A DNA stretch of 64,000 nucleotides from an uncultured Pseudomonadota bacterium (GTDB lineage: Bacteria > Pseudomonadota > Gammaproteobacteria > Burkholderiales > JALYOK01), in the NCBI GenBank assembly GCA_902826775.1, contig CADEHE010000004.1, forward strand, positions 230,927 to 294,926. Reading direction: 5' to 3'. The notes beneath the pieces were generated by a model. That model saw only the letters and a program-made list of their open reading frames with translations. It was not told the DNA's origin and did no database searches. Below, in pieces: positions 18,135 to 26,364 of this stretch (within the stretch, counting starts at the first letter, position 1; each line of letters begins with the position of its first letter). The position numbers and the translations under genes are program-made.

Positions 18135-18466
18135 TCTGTGCCAGCGCCGAATTGACGGAGGGTGCCCGTGGCGCGCGCTTCGAAATTCAGCTGCAGGGGT
18201 GCGCTACGCCGGCGTTCGTGGTGCGCTATCAAGGTGCCGCGCGTGCTTATGTGAACCGCTGCCCGCACGCCGGCACGGAGCTCGATTGGAACCCTGCGGA
18301 GTTCTTCGACGACAGCGGTCTATACTTGATTTGCGCCACACACGGCGCGCTATTTATTCCTGAAAGCGGGCAGTGCGCCGCAGGGCCGTGCCGAGGCCAA
18401 GCTCTGCAGCGCGTCGCCGTAGTCGAACACGAAGGCAATATCTACATGTTGGAAGAAGAGGATTAA
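18113..18466 (+). CDS. Rieske (2Fe-2S) domain protein
   Basis: This is a single-domain Rieske ferredoxin-like protein of 117 residues. The cluster ligands are CPHAGTELDW (Cys-X-His) and CATHGALFIPESGQC (Cys-X2-His), the pattern of soluble Rieske ferredoxins and NirD-like proteins. There is no signal peptide or membrane segment. Its start lies inside the HAD gene, and the next gene follows after 3 bases, so the four genes from rluC to the peptidase look like one transcript. No partner oxygenase or reductase is nearby, so its electron partner is unknown. Confidence 0.9.
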   Translation: MAVSQRLICASAELTEGARGARFEIQLQGCATPAFVVRYQGAARAYVNRCPHAGTELDWNPAEFFDDSGLYLICATHGALFIPESGQCAAGPCRGQALQRVAVVEHEGNIYMLEEED

Positions 18467-18469
18467 GCA

Positions 18470-19420
18470 ATGGCAGATTCAAACGGTCAGCCCGCGGGCT
18501 GGGAGCGCGGCGTACTTGAAAAGCTTGCCTTCGCTGCGCTGCAAGAACAGCGCCGGGCGCGCCGCTGGGGAATATTTTTCAAGCTCCTCGGTTTCCTATA
18601 CTTGCTATTCATTCTGGTGAAGATCGGCGGAATACAAGGTAGTTCAAGCGTCACTAGGGGGGGTAAGCATACTGCTTTGGTTGAATTGCGCGGCGTGATC
18701 GCGCAAGACAGCGGCGCATCGGCGGACGTAATCATGGCCGGCTTAAAAGATGCATTCGAGAACAGCCATACGAAAGGTGTGGTGCTGCGCATCAACAGCC
18801 CGGGCGGCAGTCCGGTGCAGGCGGGGCAGATAAACGCCGAGATCCGACGCTTGCGCGCTAAGCACAAAGATATTCCATTCTATGTGGTGATCGACGACGT
18901 TTGCGCTTCGGGCGGTTATTACGTCGCCGCAGCCGCGGAGAAGATCTTCGTCGACAAAGCCAGTCTGGTCGGATCGATCGGCGTACTGATGGACGGTTTC
19001 GGCTTCACCGGCGCGATGGAGAAGTTGGGTGTCGAGCGACGCCTACTAACTGCCGGCGAGCACAAAGGATTTCTCGACCCGTTCTCGCCGCGCAACCCGA
19101 ACGACGAAGCGTTCGTGAAATCGATGCTGGGCGAAATTCACCAGCAGTTCATTCAAGTCGTGCGCGAAGGGCGCGGCAATCGCTTGAAAGAAGACAAAGA
19201 TACTTTCAGCGGCTTAATTTGGTCCGGGGAGCGCAGCATCGCCATGGGGTTGGCCGATGCCGTAGGCAGCGTCACCAGCGTCGCCCGCGACGTAATAAAA
19301 GCAGAAGACATCGTTGACTTTACCCCGAGCGAGAGTTTCGTCGAACGCCTGGCCAAACGCTTTGGTGTTGGCGTGGGCAGTTCGGTGGCAAACCAGATTC
19401 GCGGTTCGACGCTGCAGTAG
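18470..19420 (+). CDS. S49 family peptidase (SppA/SohB-like)
   Basis: This is a membrane-anchored serine protease of the signal peptide peptidase A family, which degrades leftover signal peptides or membrane proteins. A single N-terminal membrane segment (IFFKLLGFLYLLFILVKIGG) is near residues 26-46. The crotonase-like core has LRINSPGGSPVQAGQI and the nucleophile serine in CASGGYYVAAAAEKIF. A lysine of the dyad is probably in the EHKGFLDPFSP region. At 316 residues it is the short, single-domain form. It ends the rluC operon and is convergent with the methyltransferase gene. Confidence 0.92.
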   Translation: MADSNGQPAGWERGVLEKLAFAALQEQRRARRWGIFFKLLGFLYLLFILVKIGGIQGSSSVTRGGKHTALVELRGVIAQDSGASADVIMAGLKDAFENSHTKGVVLRINSPGGSPVQAGQINAEIRRLRAKHKDIPFYVVIDDVCASGGYYVAAAAEKIFVDKASLVGSIGVLMDGFGFTGAMEKLGVERRLLTAGEHKGFLDPFSPRNPNDEAFVKSMLGEIHQQFIQVVREGRGNRLKEDKDTFSGLIWSGERSIAMGLADAVGSVTSVARDVIKAEDIVDFTPSESFVERLAKRFGVGVGSSVANQIRGSTLQ

Positions 19421-19475
19421 CGAAGGTGCCTGCGTCGGCGCTTATTAGGTGCCGCCGCTGAGCGCGTATCTCAGC

Positions 19476-20177
19476 CTAGCGCGAAAGCAGCAGGAAAACG
19501 GTCGGCAAGCGTTGCGGCTCGATGCCCTGCGCGCGCCAGTCGCGAATGCTGCAAGTTCGGATGGATTGTTGCGCGCCAGTTATGTCCGTGGCGACGCATA
19601 GCAGAGTCGTTGGCTGACATGCTTCGAGCAGAGCCGCAAACAGCGTTGCATTGCGATACGGCGTTTCGATAAAGATCTGAGTCTCGTCATCGCGGCGCGA
19701 ACGCTCCTCCAACGCGTTGATGGCGGCTTGGCGCGCCGCACCCTCCACCGGGAGATAGCCGCAAAAACGAAAGCGCTGCCCGTTCAGTCCGGAAGCCATT
19801 AACGCCAACAAAATCGACGAAGGCCCGACCAGGGGCACAACGTGCACGCCATGTTGGTGCGCCAGCCGGATCAGATCGGCGCCGGGATCGGCCACCGCGG
19901 GACATCCGGCATCGCTTAAGAGACCGACGTCCGTGCCCGCGAGTAATGGCGCAAGCGCGGCTTCTAAGTCCGCCGCGCGTGCGTGTTCATTCAGCGCCAG
20001 CAGTCGCGCTTCAGCGAGCGGGCGCGGATAGCCGTAGCGTTTCAGCGTTGCGCGTGCGCTCTTGGCGTTCTCGACCACAAAGACTTGCAGCCGGTGCACA
20101 ACATCCAACAAAGCCGGTGTGGCGATGGTGGTGGAATTGTCGCTTAGTGGTGCGGGAATTAAGAACAGGGAAGCCAT
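19476..20177 (-). CDS. SAM-dependent methyltransferase, tetrapyrrole-methylase fold, RsmI-like
   Basis: The fold is that of RsmI, the 16S rRNA C1402 2'-O-methyltransferase, but this shorter paralogue is a separate betaproteobacterial type. Visible are the start FLIPAPLSDN, the glycine-rich DVGLLSDAGCPAVADPG, the SAM-binding VPLVGPSSILLALMASGLNGQRF, and FIETPYRNATLFAAL. The ATG at 20177 matches family starts and gives 233 residues; the open frame continues to 20336 without a plausible start. Target RNA or substrate is not certain. It is convergent with the S49 peptidase, a pairing common in betaproteobacteria. Confidence 0.85.
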   Translation of the reverse strand: MASLFLIPAPLSDNSTTIATPALLDVVHRLQVFVVENAKSARATLKRYGYPRPLAEARLLALNEHARAADLEAALAPLLAGTDVGLLSDAGCPAVADPGADLIRLAHQHGVHVVPLVGPSSILLALMASGLNGQRFRFCGYLPVEGAARQAAINALEERSRRDDETQIFIETPYRNATLFAALLEACQPTTLLCVATDITGAQQSIRTCSIRDWRAQGIEPQRLPTVFLLLSR

Positions 20178-20325
20178 TTTTGCTGCATTCTGGTGCGCGC
20201 CGCAATCGCGCGCCTCATTGTTGTGCATGCTTAAGGCGTGGATTTTATCAGTCCAGCGCCTGCGGAAAGCGCGTGAACCCGCGCCGATATTGGATTCTCC
20301 GGTAACCGCATAGTGCGTATTGCAC

Positions 20326-20342
20326 TTGGCACACAAGCTGCA
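20326..20342 (+). promoter_or_regulatory. sigma-54-type promoter of the first urt operon
   Basis: TTGGCACACAAGCTGCA fits the -24/-12 consensus YTGGCACRNNNNTTGCW, with the invariant GG (20328-20329) and GC (20340-20341) separated by exactly 10 bases. Transcription should start about 12 bases later, leaving a leader of about 45 bases before urtA. Sigma-54 with NtrC drives urea uptake genes in many proteobacteria, so nitrogen-limitation control is likely. I did not find a clear NtrC site; a perfect AGTGC-N5-GCACT repeat at 20312-20326 touches the promoter. Confidence 0.75.
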
Positions 20343-20398
20343 ATGACTCTGTCGAGAGCATAGTGCTCTGCATCACACCATCCTGCGAGGAGAATTAC

Positions 20399-21655
20399 AT
20401 GAATCGTCGTGATTTTATGAAGAACGCGGCGTTGGCCGCTTCCGCTGTAACCGTGGCGCCGTGGGGCACGCTTGCGCGCGCCGCCGATGGGCCGATCAAA
20501 GTCGGCGTGCTGCACTCGTTGTCGGGCACGATGGCGATCAGCGAAACGGCGCTGAAGAATACCGCGCTGATGACGTTCGATGAAATCAACGCCAAGGGCG
20601 GCATCTTGGGCCGCAAGCTGGAACCCGTGGTGGTTGATCCGGCATCGAACTGGCCTCTGTTCGCTGAGAAGGCGCGTCAACTGATCACTCAAGACAAAGT
20701 TTCAGCAGTGTTCGGCTGCTGGACTTCGGTATCGCGCAAGTCAGTGCTGCCGGTGTTCGAGGAATTGAATGGCCTGTTGTTCTATCCGGTGCAGTACGAA
20801 GGCGAAGAGTTGTCGCAGAACGTGTTCTATACCGGTGCGGCGCCCAATCAGCAGGCGATTCCGGCGGTGGAATATTTGATGAGCGCGGACGGCGGCGGTG
20901 CAAAACGCATTTTCCTACTTGGTACGGACTACGTGTATCCACGTACCACTAACAAGATCTTGCGCGCCTTCCTGAAGAAGAAAGGCTTGGCAGACGACGC
21001 GATCGAGGAGATTTACACGCCGTTCGGTCACAGCGATTACCAAACCATCGTCGGCAATATCAAGAAGTTCGCGGCTGCCGGCAAGACCGCTGTGGTCTCG
21101 ACCATCAACGGCGATTCCAACGTGCCGTTCTACAAGGAATTGGGCAATCAAGGTTTGAAAGCGACCGACGTACCGGTTGTGGCCTTCTCGGTCGGCGAAG
21201 AAGAGTTGCGCGGCATCGACACCAAGCCATTGGTCGGGCACCTTGCCGCGTGGAACTACTTTATGAGCGTGAAATCGGCGGAGAACACCGCTTTCATGAA
21301 ATTATATAAAGATTGGGCGAAGGCTAACAAAGTGCCGAACGCCGACAAAGTCGTCACCAACGATCCGATGGAAGCGACCTACGTTGGCATCCACATGTGG
21401 AAGCAAGCGGTGGAGAAGGCCAAGTCGGTGGAGGTGGATAAAGTCCGTCCGGCGATGGCAGGGCAGACTTTCAAAGCGCCATGCGGGTTTGCCTTAAAGA
21501 TGGACGAGACCAATCATCACTTGCACAAGCCGGTGATGATCGGCGAGATCCAAAGCAACGGCCAGTTCGACATCGTGTGGAAAACAGATAAGCCGATTCG
21601 CGCTCAGCCGTGGAGCCCCTTTATCCCTGGTAATGAAAGTAAGCAGGGCGCCTAA
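20399..21655 (+). CDS. urtA: urea ABC transporter substrate-binding protein UrtA
   Basis: UrtA is the periplasmic binding protein of the high-affinity urea transporter. From the ATG at 20399 (GAGGAG 6-11 bases upstream) it has 418 residues. A twin-arginine-type signal (NRRDFMKNAALAASAV, cleavage near ARA-ADG) precedes the type I periplasmic binding fold. Family blocks include KVGVLHSLSGTMAISETALKN, VFGCWTSVSRKSVLPVFEELNGLLFYPVQYEG and TNDPMEATYVGIHMWKQAVEKAKS. It is the first gene of urtABCDE behind a sigma-54-type promoter. A second paralogue lies at 30873. This copy is the better urea candidate because its operon leads into ureD. Confidence 0.93.
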   Translation: MNRRDFMKNAALAASAVTVAPWGTLARAADGPIKVGVLHSLSGTMAISETALKNTALMTFDEINAKGGILGRKLEPVVVDPASNWPLFAEKARQLITQDKVSAVFGCWTSVSRKSVLPVFEELNGLLFYPVQYEGEELSQNVFYTGAAPNQQAIPAVEYLMSADGGGAKRIFLLGTDYVYPRTTNKILRAFLKKKGLADDAIEEIYTPFGHSDYQTIVGNIKKFAAAGKTAVVSTINGDSNVPFYKELGNQGLKATDVPVVAFSVGEEELRGIDTKPLVGHLAAWNYFMSVKSAENTAFMKLYKDWAKANKVPNADKVVTNDPMEATYVGIHMWKQAVEKAKSVEVDKVRPAMAGQTFKAPCGFALKMDETNHHLHKPVMIGEIQSNGQFDIVWKTDKPIRAQPWSPFIPGNESKQGA

Positions 21656-21681
21656 CGGCAATTGCGATCCAGCGTCGAAAG

Positions 21682-21701
21682 CGGGCCGCGTAAGCGGCCC
21701 G
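21682..21701 (+). other. hairpin between urtA and urtB
   Basis: CGGGCCGC at 21682-21689 and GCGGCCCG at 21694-21701 form a perfect 8-bp GC stem with a GTAA loop, followed by only a weak T-rich stretch (TTCCTT). It probably protects the urtA 3' end or attenuates read-through, so that more binding protein than permease is made. A comparable hairpin occurs in the second operon at 32084-32107. Confidence 0.6.
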
Positions 21702-21774
21702 TTCCTTAACATAGCTGGCTTTTTCTTAAGCCGCGATCGGTGAGGTCGATCCGGTATTCGAGGAGAACTAGAAA

Positions 21775-23385
21775 GTGCATGTAGCGCTTCGGTTGATATT
21801 GCTTCTTGCATTGTGCAGTGGCGTTGCGCGAGCGCACGCGGCGGTGGCAGATTGGGTGCGGCAACTGGCGACGGGCGACAACAGTGCCAAAGCAGAAGCC
21901 ATCGACGGTTTGGGCGCCAGCGGCGAAACCGTGGCGCTGCCGATATTGCAAGCGCTGCAAGACGGTGCATTGCATGCGACCCCAGACGGCACCGTGTTGG
22001 TCATCGACGAGCGCGGAAACGCGGCGGATGCCATGAGTGGCGCGGCGGTGTTGAGCGTACCGGAGGGGACCGAGAAGATCAGCATCAACAACCGGTTGCG
22101 CCGACAATTAGGGGCGGCTCTGTCCGGCTTGAAACTGTTCGCTCAAGACGTGCAACTGCGCCTCAATGCGGCGCGAGCCCTGCAAGAGAATGCCGGCGAA
22201 GAACTATTGCCTCTGCTCGACAAAGCGCTAGCAAAGGAGCAGGAGCCGGCCGTCAAAGATGCGCTACTCATCGCTCAAGCCAAGATCAATTTGAGCAGCG
22301 CCGATGCCGCGAAGCGCTTAAGCGCAGTGCGAGCCTTGGCAAACTCCAGCAGCGGCGCGGTGAAGACGACGCTGTTAGCGATGGCGCAGCGCAATGCCGA
22401 CGGCAGTTTCGCCGAACCGGACGCCGAGGTGCGCCATGCGGCGCACATGGCCGCCCGCAATATCGACACGCGGATCAAGCGCAGCGAACTTCTCGGCCAT
22501 GCGTTTTCCGGGGTGAGCTTGGGCAGCGTGTTGTTGCTGTGCGCGCTTGGCTTGGCAATTACTTTCGGGTTGATGGGCATCATCAACATGGCGCACGGCG
22601 AAATGCTGATGATCGGTGCTTATGCGACCTACGCAGTGCAAATCGTGTTTCAGAAGTATCTGGCCGCACATGTCGATTGGTACCTTTTGGCGGCAGTGCC
22701 CGCCGGGTTCTTGCTCGCTGCGTTGGTTGGCATGGTGTTGGAGCGCAGCATCATCCGGCATCTGTACGGGCGTCCGCTGGAGACATTGCTCTGCACATGG
22801 GGTATTAGTCTAATTCTGATCCAGATCGTGCGCCAAGTCTTTGGCGCACAGAACGTAGAGGTGGCTAACCCTTCATGGATGTCCGGCGGCATCGCGATGT
22901 CATCCGGGCTCGTGCTGCCCTACAACCGCATCGTCATCATTGCGTTTGCTGCCGTGGTCGTACTGCTCGTGTGGCTGCTGATGAACCGCACGCGGCTGGG
23001 TTTGTATGTGCGCGCAGTGACGCAAAACAGAACGATGGCCGATTGTGTCGGCGTAGCTACCGGCAAGGTCGACACGCTCACCTTCGGCTTGGGTTGCGGT
23101 ATCGCAGGACTGGGCGGGGTGGCGCTGTCGCAGATCGGCAATGTCGGTCCGGAGTTGGGACAAAGCTATATCGTGGATTCGTTCATGGTTGTGGTGCTAG
23201 GTGGCGTGGGTCAACTGGCCGGCACGATCATTGCCGCTACCGGATTGGGCGTCGTCAACAAATTCCTGGAGCCGTACGCAGGGGCTGTACTCGGTAAAAT
23301 TCTAGTACTCGCGTTCATCATCATCTTCATCCAGCGTCGCCCGCAGGGATTATTCGCAATGAAGGGTAGGAGTGTAGAAGCATGA
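21775..23385 (+). CDS. urtB: urea ABC transporter permease UrtB, long form
   Basis: UrtB is one of the two membrane subunits of the urea transporter. This copy has 536 residues. A signal peptide (MHVALRLILLLALCSGVARA) and an extracytoplasmic, Ala/Leu-rich helical repeat region occupy about residues 20-230. The LivH-type permease domain follows (ALGLAITFGLMGIINMAHGEMLMIGAYATY onward). The extended form is usual for true UrtB, and it contrasts with the 300-residue UrtB at 32144. The start codon is GTG, with GAGGAG about 10 bases upstream. The stop overlaps the ATG of a short reading frame (ATGA at 23382-23385). Confidence 0.93.
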   Translation: MHVALRLILLLALCSGVARAHAAVADWVRQLATGDNSAKAEAIDGLGASGETVALPILQALQDGALHATPDGTVLVIDERGNAADAMSGAAVLSVPEGTEKISINNRLRRQLGAALSGLKLFAQDVQLRLNAARALQENAGEELLPLLDKALAKEQEPAVKDALLIAQAKINLSSADAAKRLSAVRALANSSSGAVKTTLLAMAQRNADGSFAEPDAEVRHAAHMAARNIDTRIKRSELLGHAFSGVSLGSVLLLCALGLAITFGLMGIINMAHGEMLMIGAYATYAVQIVFQKYLAAHVDWYLLAAVPAGFLLAALVGMVLERSIIRHLYGRPLETLLCTWGISLILIQIVRQVFGAQNVEVANPSWMSGGIAMSSGLVLPYNRIVIIAFAAVVVLLVWLLMNRTRLGLYVRAVTQNRTMADCVGVATGKVDTLTFGLGCGIAGLGGVALSQIGNVGPELGQSYIVDSFMVVVLGGVGQLAGTIIAATGLGVVNKFLEPYAGAVLGKILVLAFIIIFIQRRPQGLFAMKGRSVEA

Positions 23386-23524
23386 GCTACCGAGCCTGCG
23401 AAGCTGCGAGCAAGGCGAATGCTTCTGGCGCCGAGGCGCGACTGCAAATTAGTCGTAGTGCTGATTCTGAGGCGCAGAGCATGAGCTACCGAGCCTGCGA
23501 AGCTGCGAGCAAGGCGAATGCTTC
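23380..23524 (+). repeat. 46-bp perfect direct repeat, two copies 99 bp apart
   Basis: Copies at 23380-23425 and 23479-23524 are identical and begin GCATGAGCTACCGAGCC. The 99-base period is a multiple of three, so the reading frame is preserved. The first copy contains the urtB stop codon. Only two copies are seen in this window. It is too short and too few for a CRISPR call. Confidence 0.9.
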
Positions 23525-23549
23525 CAGCACTGAGAAGGCGTTGTCATGA
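23382..23549 (+). CDS. candidate small protein between urtB and urtC with internal repeat
   Basis: This 55-codon frame begins with an ATG whose last bases overlap the urtB stop (ATGA), with AGGAG at 23368-23372 placed 9 bases upstream. It ends in a TGA that overlaps the urtC start (ATGA). It therefore fills the urtB-urtC gap exactly. The protein is hydrophilic, begins MSYRACEAASKANAS and repeats these 15 residues exactly 33 codons later; the tails after each repeat (SGAEARL, SSTEKAL) are similar. At DNA level 46 bases are identical (23380-23425 and 23479-23524). No family is recognised. It could be a true small protein, or an intergenic repeat that happens to be open; the coupled start and stop favour translation. 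Confidence 0.5.
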   Translation: MSYRACEAASKANASGAEARLQISRSADSEAQSMSYRACEAASKANASSTEKALS

Positions 23550-24670
23550 TCACGCAACGCTTGCTCACGACGCGCGCTTGGGGGGTGGTAATCGCCGTTG
23601 CGCTGCTGTTGATCGTCCTGCTCCCAGCTGCTAACGTATTCTTGCCAGTTGATCATTCACTGCACATCTCGACCTACGCGATCGCCTTATTGGGCAAGAT
23701 CATGTGCTACATGATCGTGGCATTGGCGATGGACCTCATCTGGGGCTACACGGGCATCTTGAGTTTGGGGCACGGCTTGTTCTTCGCGCTGGGCGGCTAC
23801 GCCATGGGCATGCACTTGATGCGCATGATTGGGCGCGAAGGGCAGTACCAAAGCGACCTGCCCGACTTCATGGTGTTTCTCGACTGGAAAGAGTATCCGT
23901 GGTACTGGTCGTTTACCGAGCATTTCTGGTATGCGGCGCTGCTGGTGGTGCTGGTGCCGGGCGCGCTCGCGTTTGTGTTTGGGTTCTTTGCCTTCCGTTC
24001 GCGTATCAAGGGGGTGTACTTTTCCATCATCACGCAGGCGCTGACATTCGCGGCGATGCTGCTGTTCTTCCGCAACGATATGGGATTCGGCGGCAACAAC
24101 GGCTTCACCGATTTCAAGCGCGTACTTGGGTATCGCATCGCCGAGCCCGCGACGCGCGCGACGCTATTTGCCATCACGGCGATGGTGCTTCTAGGCGCGT
24201 TCTTGCTGTGCCGCTATCTCGTTACGTCAAAGTTCGGACGCGTGCTAACCGCTATTCGCGATGCCGAAAGTCGCGTCATGTTTTCCGGCTATAACCCGCT
24301 CTGGTACAAACTCGGCGTATGGACATTTTCGGCGGTGCTATGCGGCATAGCTGGCGCGCTGTATGTGCCTCAAGTGGGCATCATCAATCCGAGCGAAATG
24401 TCGCCGGCCAATTCGATCGAGATCGCGATTTGGACCGCAGTCGGCGGACGCGGGACTTTGATCGGCGCTATCGTCGGAGCAGGATTAGTGAACGGACTTA
24501 AGAGCTGGTTCACGGTTGCGTTCCCTGAATATTGGTTGTATGCGCTCGGCGCGTTGTTCATCGTCGTGACCTTGTACCTGCCCAACGGCATCGTAGGGTT
24601 GGTGCGCAAGCGCGCCCGGCCAGCAGCCGCGACGCCTGCAGCTGCTGCGGCGCAAGGTGGCAACGCATGA
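23546..24670 (+). CDS. urtC: urea ABC transporter permease UrtC
   Basis: UrtC is the second membrane subunit, of LivM type, with 374 residues and about 8-10 hydrophobic segments. Family blocks include LIWGYTGILSLGHGLFFALGGYAMGMHLMRM, FRSRIKGVYFSIITQALTFAAML, GNNGFTDFKRVLGY and AIRDAESRVMFSGYNPLWYKLGVWTFSA. It starts four bases before the end of the short upstream frame (ATGA), and its own stop overlaps the urtD ATG in the same way. The operon therefore looks tightly coupled. Confidence 0.93.
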   Translation: MITQRLLTTRAWGVVIAVALLLIVLLPAANVFLPVDHSLHISTYAIALLGKIMCYMIVALAMDLIWGYTGILSLGHGLFFALGGYAMGMHLMRMIGREGQYQSDLPDFMVFLDWKEYPWYWSFTEHFWYAALLVVLVPGALAFVFGFFAFRSRIKGVYFSIITQALTFAAMLLFFRNDMGFGGNNGFTDFKRVLGYRIAEPATRATLFAITAMVLLGAFLLCRYLVTSKFGRVLTAIRDAESRVMFSGYNPLWYKLGVWTFSAVLCGIAGALYVPQVGIINPSEMSPANSIEIAIWTAVGGRGTLIGAIVGAGLVNGLKSWFTVAFPEYWLYALGALFIVVTLYLPNGIVGLVRKRARPAAATPAAAAAQGGNA

Positions 24671-25584
24671 AACCGACGGAAGAGTTTCAGCAGACTGACG
24701 CCGCAACGCCACAGCGCGACGACCGGCACAGCATGCTCGCGCTATTGCGCGCGGGCCGGGAAAACATGCTGGCGCAGCAGCGCGAACAGTGGGACGCGCG
24801 ACCGCAATTTTCGCGTCTGGTTACCAGCGATGATGTCGACGTCACACACGGACCGATCCTGTATCTGGAGGACGTTAGCGTAAGTTTCGATGGGTTCAAA
24901 GCGCTGAACAAGCTATCGTTGACCATCGATGCGGGTGAGCTGCGCTGCGTCATCGGACCGAACGGCGCCGGTAAGACGACCATGATGGATGTCATTACGG
25001 GTAAGACTCGTCCAACGTCGGGGCGTGCCTTCTTTGGTCAGACCATTGATCTCACCAAGCTGAGCGAGCCGCAGATCGCGCACGCCGGCATCGGGCGCAA
25101 ATTTCAGAAGCCGACGGTATTCGAGCGCCACACCGCGTTCGAGAACCTCGAGCTGGCGATGAAAACAGATAAGCGGGCGCGACGTTCTTTGACCGCCAAA
25201 TTGAGTTCTTCCGAGCTGGAGCGCATCGAGCACTGCTTGGAGACGGTAGCGTTGTCCGCGCAGCGCGACAAGCTTGCCGGACTGCTGTCACACGGTCAAA
25301 AGCAATGGCTGGAAATCGCTATGTTGCTCATGCAAGAGCCGAAACTGTTGATGTTAGACGAACCGGTGGCCGGAATGACCGACGAAGAAACGGCGCGCAC
25401 CGCCGAGTTGCTGAAGGGATTGGCGGGCAAGCATTCAGTGATTGTGGTTGAACACGACATGGAGTTTGTCAGCAGCATCGCGCGCCAGGTGACAGTGTTG
25501 CACGAGGGCTCGGTTTTAGCGGAAGGCACGATGGATAAGATCAAAAACAATGAACGTGTGATCGAAGTGTATTTAGGTCGATGA
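24667..25584 (+). CDS. urtD: urea ABC transporter ATP-binding protein UrtD, N-terminally extended
   Basis: UrtD is one of two ATPases that power urea uptake, of LivG type. The ABC domain starts near residue 65 (ILYLEDVSVSFDGFKALN), with Walker A GPNGAGKTT, the signature LSHGQKQWLEI, Walker B LLMLDEPVAGM and the switch histidine in VVEHDMEF. About 60 residues precede it (rich in Gln, Arg and Asp, with MLALLRAGRENMLAQQREQW) that the second UrtD in this window (245 residues) lacks. The ATG at 24667 overlaps the urtC stop (ATGA), supporting the long start. Confidence 0.92.
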   Translation: MKPTEEFQQTDAATPQRDDRHSMLALLRAGRENMLAQQREQWDARPQFSRLVTSDDVDVTHGPILYLEDVSVSFDGFKALNKLSLTIDAGELRCVIGPNGAGKTTMMDVITGKTRPTSGRAFFGQTIDLTKLSEPQIAHAGIGRKFQKPTVFERHTAFENLELAMKTDKRARRSLTAKLSSSELERIEHCLETVALSAQRDKLAGLLSHGQKQWLEIAMLLMQEPKLLMLDEPVAGMTDEETARTAELLKGLAGKHSVIVVEHDMEFVSSIARQVTVLHEGSVLAEGTMDKIKNNERVIEVYLGR

Positions 25585-25598
25585 GAAGGCGCTGAGTG

Positions 25599-26297
25599 AT
25601 GTTATCCGTGCGCAACCTCAATCAATACTACGGCAGCAGCCATACACTGCGCGATGTTAGCTTCGAAGTGCCGGCCGGTGCTTGTACGGTGCTGCTTGGA
25701 CGCAACGGCGTTGGCAAGAGCACGCTGCTCAAGTGCCTAATGGGGGTGCTGCGCGCGACGCGCGGCAGCGTTTGGTTCGATAACAAAGAGATCACCAACT
25801 GGACGCCGCATCGGCGTGCCGGCGAAGGCATCGCCTATGTGCCGCAGGGACGCGAGATCTTTGCGCGCTTGACGGTGGAAGAAAACCTGCAAATGGGCTT
25901 CGCGCGTCTGCGCAACGGCGCCTCCCGCATGGTTCCCAGTGAAATGTATGAGCTGTTTCCGGTGCTAAAAGACATGCTCGGGCGGCGCGGCGGTGATCTC
26001 TCGGGCGGGCAACAGCAACAACTGGCGATCGCGCGCGCACTGGTATCACGCCCGAAGTTGCTCATACTGGACGAACCGACCGAAGGCATTCAACCGTCCA
26101 TCATTAAAGACATCGAGCGCGTGATCGCAAAGTTGGCTGCCCGCGGCGATATGGCGATTTTGCTGGTGGAGCAGTATTATGACTTCGCCGAAAGACTCGC
26201 AGATCACTTTATCGTCATGTCACGCGGAGAAGTCGTGAAACAAGGCTTGGGACGCGATATGGAGCAACACAATGTGCGCTCCTATCTCGCGGTATGA
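25599..26297 (+). CDS. urtE: urea ABC transporter ATP-binding protein UrtE
   Basis: UrtE is the second, LivF-type ATPase of the urea transporter. It has Walker A GRNGVGKST, the signature [15 protein letters not shown], Walker B LLILDEPTEGIQPSII and the switch region ILLVEQYYDFA; it ends in the typical RSYLAV. The ATG at 25599 is preferred to an adjacent GTG at 25596. It lies 14 bases after urtD, with GAGAAGG as ribosome site. Confidence 0.93.
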   Translation: MLSVRNLNQYYGSSHTLRDVSFEVPAGACTVLLGRNGVGKSTLLKCLMGVLRATRGSVWFDNKEITNWTPHRRAGEGIAYVPQGREIFARLTVEENLQMGFARLRNGASRMVPSEMYELFPVLKDMLGRRGGDLSGGQQQQLAIARALVSRPKLLILDEPTEGIQPSIIKDIERVIAKLAARGDMAILLVEQYYDFAERLADHFIVMSRGEVVKQGLGRDMEQHNVRSYLAV

Positions 26298-26308
26298 GCG
26301 GCACGAAG

Positions 26309-26340
26309 TGCTGCGCCACAGATTTCTGTGGACCAGCACA
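26309..26340 (+). other. stable hairpin between urtE and ureD
   Basis: GTGCTG and CCACAG (26309-26322) pair with CTGTGG and CAGCAC (26327-26340), with a two-base mismatch in the middle and an ATTT loop. No U-run follows, so it is not a standard terminator. It sits 25 bases before the ureD ATG and could be a processing or stability element separating transporter and urease messages. Confidence 0.6.
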
Positions 26341-26364
26341 TAGTGCGCGTTGCTGCCTTTCGGC

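Noticed and set aside
20312-20326. AGTGC-N5-GCACT palindrome considered as an NtrC site
   Set aside because: The half-sites are oriented opposite to the TGCAC...GTGCA consensus and touch the -24 box, where an activator site would not normally sit.
23380-23524. Two identical 46-bp repeats considered as a CRISPR array
   Set aside because: Only two copies, repeat longer than typical and with coding frame preserved; no cas genes in the window.
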